From NCBI RefSeq assembly GCF_017355915.2, contig NZ_JAFEUV020000009.1, forward strand, positions 186,001 to 250,000: DNA of 64,000 bases. Reading direction: 5' to 3'. The notes under the pieces were generated by a model. The model saw only the letters and a list, made by a program, of their open reading frames with translations, made no database searches and was not told the origin of the DNA. The translations under genes and the position numbers were made by a program. How positions within the stretch are numbered: the first letter of the stretch is position 1; each line of letters starts with the position of its first letter. The stretch comes from Telluribacter roseus (GTDB taxonomy: Bacteria; Bacteroidota; Bacteroidia; Cytophagales; Spirosomataceae). Of this stretch, positions 63,949 to 64,000 are shown piece after piece.

Positions 63949-64000
63949 TATTTGTTTTTGAGTGGCATCCTCGTATATTTGATTTCGCTTTGTACCATTT
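63949..64000. other. Window end, no gene seen
   Basis: The last 52 bp are T-rich and open at the edge. No start or stop of a further gene can be confirmed. Confidence 0.3.

Noticed and set aside
1-64000. CRISPR arrays, rRNA genes, insertion sequences, prophage structural genes
   Set aside because: None could be found: no regularly spaced repeats, no 16S/23S-type conserved segments, no transposase, capsid or integrase-like ORF.

Overview
The window looks like a chromosomal segment of an aerobic member of Bacteroidota, most likely order Cytophagales. Reasons seen in the sequence: promoters of the TTG-N20-TAnnTTTG type used by the Bacteroidetes primary sigma factor; a CotH-type protein ending in a type IX secretion sorting domain; lineage-typical families (DUF5690, DUF5009, DUF1080, GH127, gluconate 2-dehydrogenase subunit 3 with a GMC oxidoreductase); many lipoproteins; no strong Shine-Dalgarno sequences; and an oxygen-dependent type of sulfatase-maturing enzyme. 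The genus cannot be fixed by eye.

Layout. 0-9 kb: partial hemA, a membrane histidine kinase, an SGNH-like protein plus MBOAT acyltransferase pair, a lipoprotein, a LuxE-like acyl-protein synthetase, a sigma-54-type response regulator without a DNA-binding domain, and a DsbA/FrnE-like protein. 9-19 kb: periplasmic or secreted carbohydrate functions (gluconate dehydrogenase subunit 3 + GMC oxidoreductase, CotH-T9SS protein, DUF5009 membrane protein, lipoprotein esterase, GH127 glycosidase), then topoisomerase IB. 19-26 kb: a ferritin-like protein, a 741-bp gene-free stretch, a GAF/multi-PAS histidine kinase, two orphan genes and ruvB. 26-32 kb: an accessory-looking block with an M23 peptidase, a degenerate PIN-domain protein overlapping an unknown gene, a divergent XRE-type regulator with a palindromic operator candidate inside its promoter, and four further orphan genes. 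32-37 kb: the conserved rimP-nusA-infB operon with a recognisable promoter and terminator. 37-45 kb: an EEP-family phosphoesterase, a phosphonate-type module (phosphonatase-like HAD, TIGR03364-like FAD oxidoreductase, DUF5690 transporter), a CocE/NonD hydrolase, a DinB protein and a lipoprotein. 45-50 kb: aspS, an intergenic region with a DnaA-box cluster, a HIT protein, and a DUF1080/TIM-barrel pair. 50-57 kb: a TerC-helicase operon, then a divergent type III PKS and UbiA prenyltransferase. 57-64 kb: a tRNA-Gly/Leu/Gly cluster, an FGE-like lipoprotein and a Cys-type sulfatase, a large membrane protein and a small membrane protein.

Several neighbours are likely to work together. The sulfatase has the CxPSR site that an FGE converts, and the neighbouring FGE-like lipoprotein keeps both catalytic cysteines. 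DUF1080, the TIM-barrel isomerase-like protein and, at a distance, the GMC dehydrogenase pair fit 3-keto-sugar metabolism. The HAD, FAD oxidoreductase and DUF5690 genes fit uptake and breakdown of an aminophosphonate. The type III PKS and UbiA could make a prenylated alkyl-aromatic. The best candidates for something undescribed are the XRE/PIN block at 28.0-30.8 kb and a genome-style excess of the tetranucleotide GTAC that seems to steer synonymous codon choice. Both are inferences that need computation.
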